A DNA stretch of 64,000 nucleotides, taken from contig OY727099.1 in the NCBI GenBank assembly GCA_963402885.1, positions 18,495,001 to 18,559,000 of the forward strand. Reading direction: 5' to 3'. This stretch comes from Antedon bifida (lineage: Eukaryota > Echinodermata > Crinoidea > Comatulida > Antedonidae). Every line of letters starts with the position of its first letter. The stretch's first letter is position 1. The translations under genes and the position numbers were made by a program. The notes beneath the pieces were generated by a model. That model was not told the DNA's origin, searched no databases, and saw only the letters and a list, made by a program, of their open reading frames with translations. Positions 33,416 to 45,500 of this stretch are shown in pieces.

Positions 33416-35624
33416 TAGTCCATGGGATTTAGCTAAAAAATGACCCTTTTCTCACACAAATTGCAAGAAAAGGTTTTTTTGATGAAATGTGTTCTTTAGA
33501 CCCTACTGAACACATTTATCAACGTTAGGACATTTTTCGACAACAGGAAGTAGCCTAATTTGCATAATTAAAAATGGCCGCCATTTTTAATAACGTACTC
33601 TGTATCTTGGAAACCGCTAGTCACAGATACTTAATTATGGTGTCAAAATCGTTAGAATATATGTTTTTATATTCACTTTATTGAAAAAGTTTGTCCAAAA
33701 ATGAATGAAAGTGCTATTTCTAACATTATTGACCTTGACCTTGAATTCTCATATCTCAGCAACCACTAATCGGAGATATACAAATTAGGGCTTAAATTGT
33801 TCAGAAACTACACATTTATATCCAGTCTAATAGCATGTTTTTGCAAATAATGGCCGATTCTAACATTATTGACCTTTGACCTTGATTTATCATATCTTAG
33901 CAACCACTAATCTGAGAGACACACAATATGGCTCAAACTGTTCAGAAACTACATATTTATATTTAGTCTAATGGCATGTTTTTGCAAAAAATGGCCGATT
34001 CTAACATTATTGACCTTTGAACTTTGCACTACATAAAATCGCATAACTTTGAAAATATTGTACATATGAAATTATTTTTAGTGTCAAATTGTTCAGAACA
34101 TACATGTTTCTATAGAGTCCAATGACACATTATGTCCAATAATGGCCTATTGTATGGTTATTAACATTTGAACTATATTTGAAAAAGATTTAAACCCGGA
34201 ATCTTCTTCATGTGGACATCCATTAGAACATGTAATTTGGCACTCTAAAATGTAAGAGTTGCAACGTTGACTTATTATGTTTAGTTTAAAGTAGGCCATG
34301 GTACATTAAATGTATAAGCATAAACTATTGCATTCATTCATAAACTGCCTACAAGTTTACACGTTTGTTTATTTTATTTCTTATCGTCTTCGCAGCGAAG
34401 CTGAATTACAAGATATTTATATTATAGCATTAAAATGATGGTTAAAAAAATAGTAAAAATTAAACCACATAGAAACATGGTACATACACAATAAATTCAC
34501 GTAAAAAAAGTACAAAAACAAATTATAAAAGGTTAAAAACTATACACCACTAGTAGTCATACTGTATATGGTTATTGAAATAAATAAATTCCATAAGAAA
34601 CTGAGGTTTTTACTGCATATGGCGAAAATATTGCAAGTGGTGGTCAGCCTATTTATGAGTCTCGATAGCCAATTAATTAAACTAAACTAAATATGTTGCA
34701 TTAATATCGACCTTTTAAAATTCCAGTTGTCAACAATGCGTCTAGTAGTAGAAAAGGCCTTATTAATAAGACTATGTTTCAACCTAAAAGAATGCCCTCA
34801 AGAGTGATGCTATCCTTACTGTACATGCACTTTAAATTACCACCATATTCTAAACAAGAAGTGCCAAATCACATGTTTTAATGAATGCCTACATGAAGAA
34901 GATTCCGGGTTTAAAAATCCTTTTCAAATATAGTTCAAATGTTAATAACCATACAATAGGTCATTATTGGACATAATGTGTCATTGGACTCTATAGAAAC
35001 ATGTATGTTCTGAACAATTTGACACTAACAAAGGTCAATAATGTTAGAATCGGCCATTTTTTTGCAAAAACATGCCATTAGACTAAATATAAATATGTAG
35101 TTTCTGAACAGTTTGAGCCATATTGTGTGTCTCTCAGATTAGTGGTTGCTAAGATATGATAAATCAAGGTCAAAGGTCAATAATGTTAGAATCGGCCATT
35201 TTTTACAAAAACATGCCATTAGACTGGATATAAATGTGTAGTTTCTGAACAATTTAAGCCCTAATTTGTATATCTCCGATTAGTGGTTGCTGAGATATAA
35301 TAAATCAAGGTCAAAGGTCAATAATGTTAGAAATAGCACTTCCATTCATTTTTGGACAAACTTTTTCATTAAAGTGAATATAAAAACATATATTCGAACG
35401 ATTTTAACACCATAATTAAGTATCTGTGACTAGCGGTTTCCAAGATACATAGTGCGTTATTAAAAATGGCGGCCATTTTTAATTATGCAAATTAGGCTAC
35501 TTCCCGTTGTCGAAAAATGTCCTAACGTTGATAAATGTGTTCAGTAGGGTCTAAAGAACACATTTCATCAAAAAAACCTTTTCTTGCAATTTGTGTGAGT
35601 TAAAAGTCTAAATCCCATGGACTA
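33416..35624. mobile_element. 2.2-kb element with 735-810-bp inverted termini
   Basis: The left arm (33416 to about 34225) starts TAGTCCATGGGATTTAG. The right arm (about 34889-35624) is its reverse complement ending CTAAATCCCATGGACTA. The arms differ by scattered bases and a deletion of about 65 bp in the right one. Each arm contains two to three internal repeats of about 140 bp around CATTATTGACCTTTGACCTT. GTG lies directly outside both ends (33413-33415 and 35625-35627), a possible 3-bp target duplication. The 660-bp centre has no transposase frame. Superfamily unknown. Confidence 0.8.
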
Positions 35625-36594
35625 GTGATCGAACTAAAACCTGTGTTTTCCAGGCAGTTTAGATGTAGACTTTCGATTAATTACCGTTTATATATATATA
35701 TATATATTTATACTATCATCAACTATATAAACAAGTTTTCCAAAAAATTAACATTTAGGAATATTAAATATTTCTAAATATGCAAATTAGTTTTTAGAGA
35801 GAAAAGTGATTAGACCATAGAGAAATTAAATCCTCTGTGATTGGAAAATGGGAAAACTCATGAATATTTATGATTGTTTTTACCCCTAAATTAAGTGGTT
35901 TCCTTATAGGTAAGTGAATACTTAACTCATTGTAAGTAGGGCCTACCCGTCAAGTGTTTCCCCTTTATAAGGGAATTCTTTTTTCAAGAACTACTTTAAT
36001 ATATTTAGCCTACCACTGACTATTTCGTCTAAATCCCCCACCCTATAAATCGATGGTACTGTATATTGGAGTCGAGTGTGGCACCATTCTATTGTACACC
36101 AGCGTATTAACCAATTACAGGGCCAGCTTTGGTCAAAGTGATGAAAACAGGCTGACAAATTTTGTTCAGCCTGGCCTTTTAGTATTAACAAAAGTTACAT
36201 TAGACAACTAAAGATTACTTTAGACAACAACGAAGAATGCATTTTAGTTGTTGAATAGAGAGATTTTCATTCTAAATGTCTCCACATTGCACGCATTGAA
36301 TTGAATATTACCATTATTGTTTCTAATCTATCATCTTCTACTAAATGAGTGTTTTCTTTTTCTTCCTAAAACATAATTATTGTAATTAGTCTTTTTCAAG
36401 TTTGCTAACATCGTCATTTTATCTATAGTGTAGATGCAAGTAAAGTAAATACATTGAAGTAAACTATCATAGAATATATATTTTTATTGATTCTTTTAGT
36501 AGGCCTACTTTACAACATGAAAAATAAATTGTGTATTTTTGTAAATAACTTCCCACAGTAGGCTTTTACATTAATGTTTACTGTGAAGATCTCT
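35625..36594. other. Spacer before the 3' end of SLC9C1
   Basis: Includes a TATATA run (35691-35709) and AT-rich sequence. The segment next to 36595 should be the SLC9C1 3' UTR (minus strand). Nothing else is seen. Confidence 0.4.
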
Positions 36595-39500
36595 TTAAAC
36601 GATTTCATCGTCTTTTCTTATACTTGGTGTTTCTGTGTAAAGTGAGATACTTCCTCTAGTTAGTGGACCAAGACTTCGAGGATGCTGTTGGTTCAAAAAT
36701 TGTGGCGCTATCTTGTTGTTTCGGAATCGATTTGAATCCATTTTGCTCTCTCCAAAGTCATCTTCTTCTCCAACAGCCAATGATTTTGATCTTTTCCGTA
36801 GATTGTGTTCTGAACATAACTGACTATGTGTTTCAGATTTTGCTCCATGTATATCAAGGCCAGACGTCACAACTTCCAACTCTGTCGCTACAATGTCTGT
36901 GTTTAAAACTACCATCAATTTTGGTTCTGGCTCTTGATCGCGTAAAAATTGTAATCTGTGGACATTTCTGTTAATAACACAAGGAGCAAATAACTCATCG
37001 CGTGAGTGTGCGTTTATTGCAGATCCCTGGATTAGTATTACATCGTCCATGGTGTCCTCGATGTCAAATACATAATTGCACTCTTTTAGATCCACTAAAA
37101 TAGACCTTTCTAGATGGAGCTTTACCTTCTCTTGTGTCCAACCCTAAAAATACATTAAAACCATTTATAATAACAATTAAGATGATTTATAACATTTTAC
37201 TCAATAATTGACTTGATTCTGGTCTAGGCCCGTTGCCACCTGGCCCTTTGCCACCCGGCCCATTGTCACCCAAACTGTTGCCACCCGGCCTATTGCCACA
37301 TTAGGCCTTTTGCCACCCGGCCTATTGCCACATTAGGCCTTTTGCCACCCAGGCTATTGCCACATTAGGCCTTTTGCTACCTAGGTCATTTGCCATCCGG
37401 CTATTTTCCACCCGGCCTGTTGCCACCCGGTCTGTTGCAACCCTGCCATTTGCCACCCGGCCTGTTGCCACCCTACCATGTGGCACCCAGCCATTTGCCA
37501 CCCGGTCTGTTACAAACTGGCGTAATTGCGACAAAGGAGCGTAGCGTCTCTGGGCTAATATATAGGTATATTATTTTTCCCGCTCTCAGTACAATTATTT
37601 GTGACTGGGAGAGCTAATTCATTAAACTTTTTGGATCCACCTGTCTAGTATACAATATTTTGGGATCTAAAATCACGATATAGAGATAATTAGGCCTTAT
37701 ATTTATTCTCATCCAGTTGAAATGCTACTGATTAATTTTAATTAAACAGTTGTTTTGAATTGTTTATACGAATTGTTTTGAGACATTAAATTGAAGATGC
37801 TGTATTTTTGTCCTGATGAAATCAGTAACGAAATCGGTATAATTGTATTTAGATAAATACAAACCATTAAGTGGTAAACAAGGTGGGCATACATGATATG
37901 TTACTTTAAAAACTTTCGGAATAGCCCAAAACTAAAACTACATTGATTTCTGTTTCTTAAACATTCTATTCTTGAATTGAGAGAACGGCGTCCATTTTAA
38001 TTTAATTGCAGGCCTAATTAAGAAGTGCAAATTACACTCACAGATTAAAAGCCGGGTGGCAAAGGGCCGGGTGGCAACAGGCCGGGTGGCAACAGGTCGG
38101 GTGGCAAATAGCCGGTGGCAAAAGGCCTAAGGTGGCAAAAGGCCTAAGGTGGCAAAAGGCCGGGTGGCAAAAGCCCAGGTGGCTGGCAGCCAGGTGGGAA
38201 TTGGCCGTGTGGCAATAGGCCGGTGGCTAAAATTCAACCAATCAAAAGCGATGCATTATCCGAAGTGGTGTTTTTTATTGGTCAAATCGCCTGTGTTGCG
38301 CTTACGCCCTTGCGTTGGAAAGAAAGCTTTAGTCAAGATCGATTTAGACAAAATTACAAAAGTTGATTGTAGGCATATACACTGAGTTATGTGATAAACA
38401 TTGTGTAAAATATGGAAACGGAAAACTTGGCGAAGTATCTATTCATTTAGTCAACATGTTGTTTAATATTGTGTATGGACAGAAATTTTAATTCTGAAGA
38501 ATGCATTCAATACTTTTACCTGATAGCTCATTTGTTCTAATAGCAATTGTGTTGCAATTCGAATTCCGCACACACGCCATAAACGACTTTCAAGCGATGG
38601 TTCCAATGTGAACGTGTCAATAGCAACATGCATGTCGTCCAAGTTGATATAATAAACCTTTTTGGAGTAAAGACATGTTTATTTTTATTGCGCCAACTTG
38701 ATAGTTTGGTTTCTATACTATAGTTTACAACACACACTATGCAATTCTCTAGTGTACTTTCTTTTATTTTCCGAATACCCGTATTATAAAACATGCAATT
38801 ATGTCAGTAATTTCAACACGAGAGAGGTTTTCTTGAGGGCCTAGTTAGTATCTTTTTGTGATCAGGCTAGTGTGTTTCTTGATCATCTTTGTACACTTTA
38901 TATAAAGATTTTTTTGTCGTATTTTCCCCTCAACAAACGTCTAATAGTCGACCAAATTCATTAGGTGAAGTGCATACCCCGCCTTTGTTTATTTATGAAT
39001 GAAATTCAAAATCATAGTTTGAACTATAGTACTTTTCAAGTCGTACTGTAGTTATTTTGTAGGTATAATACTGGCTAGTGTATTTATCAAATTGCAATAT
39101 ATTCCTTTAGACTTACTAGAATCAAATCAAATTCATTTAACTATCATTCCTTACCAGTACAGATGTTTCACATGTAACTGTTGCATTTCTAGGCTTTCCA
39201 GTCAAAAGACCCATTTCACCAATGACGTTACCGGCTGTAAGATAGTCTTCAAACACGTCAGTTGCTCCTCTATTGATTGATGCCAGCGTTTGCTGATGTT
39301 CGTGGTCTAGGTTTTCAGTCGACCCCAATAACTAAAGCAACAAAGAAAAATATAGGCCTAAATAATTATTTATTCGGTACGTTTTAAATATAAGTAAGCA
39401 TACACAAACTCTATACAAAACTCTATACGTATCTAAAAATGAGAAAGGAAAAGTATTTTAGAATTATTGAAAAATGAAATATGTACAATAACCATAGATA

Positions 39501-42500
39501 TTATATTGTTTGAAGGTTTGCATGGCGAAATCAAATGTTGTTATAAGTTTGCGGTACACCACGTATATTAGTTCTGTTGAGTTTCTCGACGTTTCGATAA
39601 TATAATAACAGGATTTTTATAGCGCACATACCACTCAAGAGTGCTCAAGGCGCATTCAAAAAAAAATAAAACAAATCATACAAATGCCCGACAAATAAAA
39701 TGCAATTTCTTTGGAGGGTCCCCATCCGTTCTCGTTCTGTCGCGGTCCCGGACCCCTACGTAGGTGACCAAACAAAGGAACAGGATACACATTTGCCTTG
39801 CCACAGACGACCGGGTGCTCAGAGACAACAACCAAGACAGAGGCACCCCAAAGATAATGCTGGTCAGGAAAAAGTATACTATACAATTCTAGAACTTTAA
39901 GAAACCTCATGATTTCCATATGCCTTAATAAATAAATGTGTTTTTAATAATTGTTTAAAAGTATCAACAATTTTGCAAAATCTGATAGAGCTCGGTAGAG
40001 CATTCCATAGACGAGGAGCAGTAACGGTGAAAGCTCTGTCTCCCCATGAGTGGTGAGACTTAGGTTGATGTAGAAGCAGCGTATCACTAGAACGCAGATT
40101 CCGTCTGGGAACATACAGCCTAAGCATGTCAGAAATATATTCAGGAGCCATGCCATTAATAGACTTAAAAACAAAGAGTAATATTTTAAAAACAATGCGG
40201 TACCTAACAGGAAGCCAATGCAAAGTTTCCAAGGTATTTGATATGTGTGCATATCTTGGTAGTTTTTTAACAACTCGTGCCGCTGTATTTTGAATCAGCT
40301 GAAGCCTGTGGAGTTGTTTTTGTGGTAGCCCATATAGCAATGAGTTTCCCATATCCAGTCGTGAAGTGACAAAAGCATGAACAAGTTGTTTAGCTGCTGC
40401 CTCATTAATTAACTTTCGAATCCTTCGGATGTTTCGTAAGTGAAAAGACGACGTAGAAATAGTTTTTGAGATATGAGAAATCATAGTCATACCCGCATCC
40501 ATTTCAACCCCTAGATTTCTAACCTGCCTAGCCGGGTCTATTTAGGTTTCACCAATGTAAATAAAACTTGGTGGCAGTTTTTCCAACTGCAGCTTTGATC
40601 CAAAGAGAATATATTCTGTTTTTTCATCATTTAATTTAAGAAAGTTGTTTTTCATCCAGACACGCAATTCATGGATACAATGTTGGAGCAGTTCCAAAGA
40701 AATGTCAATGTGTGTCATTGTAGGTTTAAAATAAATATAAATCTGAGTATCATCAGCGTAAACATGATAGTACAGATCATATTTACTAATGATATCCCGT
40801 ATTGGGTGTAAATAAATTGTGAACCAATATGCTTCGATCGTCCTCAGAGTGAGAATGCGAGGACGTCAAGAGAAACTCAACAGTTCTTTTCACAACTAAT
40901 ATACGGGGTGTACCGCAAACTTATATCAACAACCATAGATATACTATATTATATAGGTAGAATGACATTAATGCGAATGTCAGGTGCTCTGAAAAATGAC
41001 AGCGATATCTGTATAATAATTATGATTAATAATCTAAAATATTATGAAGAACCCACAAACAGGCCAAAACAGGTTACAAAGTAAAATTATAAATATTCGA
41101 TTGCTGCAGCCATACGTCATGGTTTTCTCTCTATTGTGAACCACTTTTTTATCTGCGATTACACTAAAGATAATAACTTAGTTGTAAAATTAATATATGC
41201 CAAAAATATACCTTGATCATACCGGATACAATTAGATATATTCCATTTGGTTTCTCTCCTTGCTTGATAATCACCTCGCCAAAGTCGTAGTGCAATAATT
41301 CAGCTCTTGACTAAATTACAAGTATGTAGACGTTACTGATTTATAATAGATACTGGCTCTCATATAAGGTATAGCTAGACTAGCTAGCTCTGTCTACACT
41401 ATCAAACTAGTTTGACAAAAAAGTGTGATGTGCCTAAATATGGTAGTGATATGGCGTCATCACATGTTTTGTCACATAAAGTTTGATAGTGTAAACAGAG
41501 CTTTAGTGATGAGTTCTTTCTTGGTTGATGTCTTGTTAATCAAAATGTATCCGCAATATTTAAATTGTTTGTATCGTCGTATAACAATGTTTATTAACAT
41601 TACCTTAATAAACTCTATGAGTTTTGTATCACCTTCTAACCATGCAACATTTTTCAGTAGAAACTCTGGAGGTGGGGGTGGAATCGAAGCCGGTGCATTT
41701 AATAATCGTTTCATCCTAACCTCTACGTTCTTGATTAGCAAAAAATGAAGTTTAAATTTGTTTAAGTCGATAAAGTAATCAGAAAAGAGTAAAATATCGC
41801 CTAGAGTGTTTTGTTAACAATCGTTTGGCTAGTATAACAAATAATATGCCGTAATGTAATATCATGCTTAGTGTGTAGAATAGCCTCAAGACGATTCTCG
41901 GTACTCTATCTTAAATTTAAGTAACATGATACAGGTAAACATTGATAATCAACAAACGATTCTATATTAAATAAAGAATCGTTGTTACCATTTGTAATTT
42001 GTGTGCGTCAGTTTCATCAAGAAGACCAGCTCCTTGTAACTCTGTAATTGTATCACGTGAATGGTTAAGGACTGTGCGAATAGCTTGACGTGTTTTTACC
42101 GAAACTGCAATGCCTGGATGTTCTCGTTGTAAAAGACCTTAAAAAACAACACATCGCTATAAAACTAATTACTTTTCTATTACATACCAGTATTACATTT
42201 CGGTAGCCATTAAAACGCATTACTCTATTTAAGTGTAAGGGCATGTCCATTTTTCATAACTGTTGTGCATTGTGTACTATTCAACTTAGACAGACGTAAT
42301 TGTCTAAAGAAATGGCGTCTTAATAAAAAGAAACCGGAATTCGAGATTCATGGCTGAAATATTTTGGTATGACATTCAGTTACAGAAATAACGTTCCCAA
42401 CGTACGTAAATTAGCTTTTCCTAATTTATTTGGTTACAATGTGGGCGGAACTTCACGTTCCATGTTGGGATGTAATTTTCTGTTTTACACCTTAAAATAG

Positions 42501-45500
42501 TTTACCGAGTTCACGTATAACTTCAAGACGAGATAATTCTGATCTGCGCTTTAAATCTTTTAGGATGTCCTGATTGTCCACCATATGCTCAACCAGTTTA
42601 CTGACCTCTTCTTCACCAATAACAAATCCTTTACCAACATCATAACCTAAACTCAATTTCTTGTTAATTCGGGTGTTTAAGAAACCCATAATTCTTGGAA
42701 TGAGTGCCTGGAAATCAAAAATTGCATGTTGCTTGAAAACCCTGTTTCTCTTCTATTTAAGAACTTCTAAATTCCAGGACTAACTGTAATCTAACAATGT
42801 GTGTGTCTGTTTCTTCTCCAGCAAACCTAGGTAACACCTTGTATAGGTAGTCATTTATTTAGAAACTATAAAGATCGAATCAAGCAGGATAATTTACGGC
42901 TTCACTGTGAAATGTTAAACCAATTCTTCAATTATCAATCAATCTATACATTTTTGGAAATTGTTGTTTGTGTGTGTGCATATATTGCGTAAAGAATATA
43001 TTCAGATTATTTCATATAAATATACATATCACCATGAATATTAACTATAATATTATGTCGTACCTTTACTAGACGCAGCATACGTAAACTCCTAAATGTA
43101 CGGAATAATTTTGGAATCTTCAGCACGCTGGTGTTCATATTGATATCGGTCAATGTTTCATCAATCACAATATCGATTATTGACACCAGTATTATAAGTA
43201 AGTCAAATTTGTTCCAATGACTTAAAACATAGTATTTCCGCAATCCAATCGCCTAATAAGAGAAAGATTTTTGACGTAGTAAATTAAATGTTTGTTTGTT
43301 TAAATTGTTTGTATAGGCCTACAAAATATAAATTTATAAATATAGCTTTGTCACAACTTCCAATGTTGCTTATACGTATTATTGATCGTGAAAGACAACC
43401 AACAAGTTTTAATAGTCCAAACAGAGGTGACATGAATATTAACCAATCAGGGACAAGGAATTTTATTCTAATTAGGCAAACCGTTGAACACATCGCGCAA
43501 GAAAACAAAAAACAAAGTTCGACGCTTTTCTACTTAAAATACACATTTTATGTTGTTAGATTTTGGTAGACTTTTTACAAGACGTTTAAAGTATTTTTAT
43601 CTATCAAATAAGTGTATAAAATCATTTATTGCAATTTTGTCTACCCAAAATCGTAGATTGACTGGACTATAAGATATTATTCATATAATAGGCCTAGAAT
43701 TAGATTTACTCGCGTAGAAATCTACGTACTGATTGTGAATTGAGAAAGCGTGACGAACATTACCTTATTTGGTATTTTATGCGTAAAGTACGCCCTCAAT
43801 TTTTTACTGTACCCGGTCCTAGTTAAGACTGTTTAGCAATGGTGCTGGTAAATTAAGACCATCAGTTAAGAATTTTTAATAGCAATCCGCACCAGGTGTG
43901 TACATTTTCACACCTATCTATACTACCTATTTATAACTTATATACATTATACAAGTTTAAGTAGAATGGTCTACTGTGCAATTTGATAATTTCTCTATGC
44001 ATCATTAGTTACCTTTATCATTGCCTCCAAGATGTAAATAGACATAAAAACGAAGTTCGAAATTCGCATAACTGGTTTGTAATCGTCGTACCGTAAGTGC
44101 TCCGTATCTATAACGAACTCCAAAATAATCGGTACCATGTTGGCAAAGATGACGAAGTAAATGAACAGCTCGAATGCTTGATGCATGGAGATTTTAAAGA
44201 AGAAATTCTGGAACTTGTTACTTGGTGGTGGTATGCTTTCTTTCTTTTTCACACTTATCCACTCTTCAAATTTGCGTTTCTGGAAGAGAAGGTAACAAAC
44301 AATTCGTATTTGTTATGCTTTATTTAAGATTACTTTAAAAAAAGTTATCTGTCGAAATTGTACAAAAATGATGGAGATACTTGAATTGATTTGAGTTGTA
44401 GTTGATTATTTTCCTTTTTTAAATAGGTCTATATAAGAAAACGTTTAAATGATATTGTGTACATATTAAAACGATTTCAGTTTAAATAAACAAGTAAAAT
44501 ATTTCATATTAACCATATATGGATATATGCCTTTAATCTGCCAGTTCTTTTTAATCTCATCAACTTTAATCAATTCGTCGTGAACATCGGCCGCTGATTC
44601 TGTGCAACCAACCAAAACTCGAGTTGCTTCTCTCGATAGCATTCCATGTTCAAATTGTTTCCAATAACTGATCTATAATTAAAAAATACTCAATTAAAGT
44701 TCATATTAGGCCTACGACTTGTAGTTTTAATAGATGCAAATTACATATCGAAGATTATATAGCACCTAAATAAATTCCTGTAAGTTGATTGGACGATTGT
44801 TGGTCACATGGAGTGCAATAGCACGTACTATTTACCGATCGTTTAATATTTTTTTCTTTTTTTTTATCGCGTACGAAAAAATGTGCGTGAAGTCCAATAG
44901 AAGCATGCACCGTCTGTTGTTCTGCGAACAGAGACATCGACGTGCACAACGTGATATCTACTTCACAACAATGGCAATGGCCTACTAAGATTTTTTCTAC
45001 AACAAATAACGAATGTTTTTATTATTCGTGCGATGGTACAAATCATTAAATTCGGTGAAATATGAAATTTTATCTTTACCCAGGCTTCGCCTCGTGAAAT
45101 ATAGAATTCCATCTTTCACCTCATACAATTATTTGTACCATCGCACTAATAAACATTCATTATTTGTATAATAACAAATACTGTACGGTACCCGTTCTGC
45201 TTTAAGCATCCTAAGACGAGCTTCCTCCGACATGTCTTCATATTCTTTTTTCGATGGTTCGTTTGGTACTAGTGTTTTACAACTTGGACATTTGCTTTTT
45301 CGTATTCCCGATATCTGGTCATGCTTTGTTTCACCCTCACCCTCTGTCTGTACGAATTAATACATGAAAGTTATTGTGAAGTCGATGATCACTAATTTCT
45401 TTCGTTACATATTTGCTTTAATCTGAATCAGCTGTTTAACTGTTGCACTCTCGGCTCTCTAGCGTCTACAAACGATTGCTTTTAAGTACGGTTTTGATTA

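Noticed and set aside
33199-33423. N-terminal SLC17 exon ending in the donor-like GTAAAC near 33408
   Set aside because: The peptide has no transporter similarity and it overlaps the end of the inverted-repeat element.
36663-36974. 103-codon plus-strand frame
   Set aside because: Shadow of the last SLC9C1 exon on the opposite strand.
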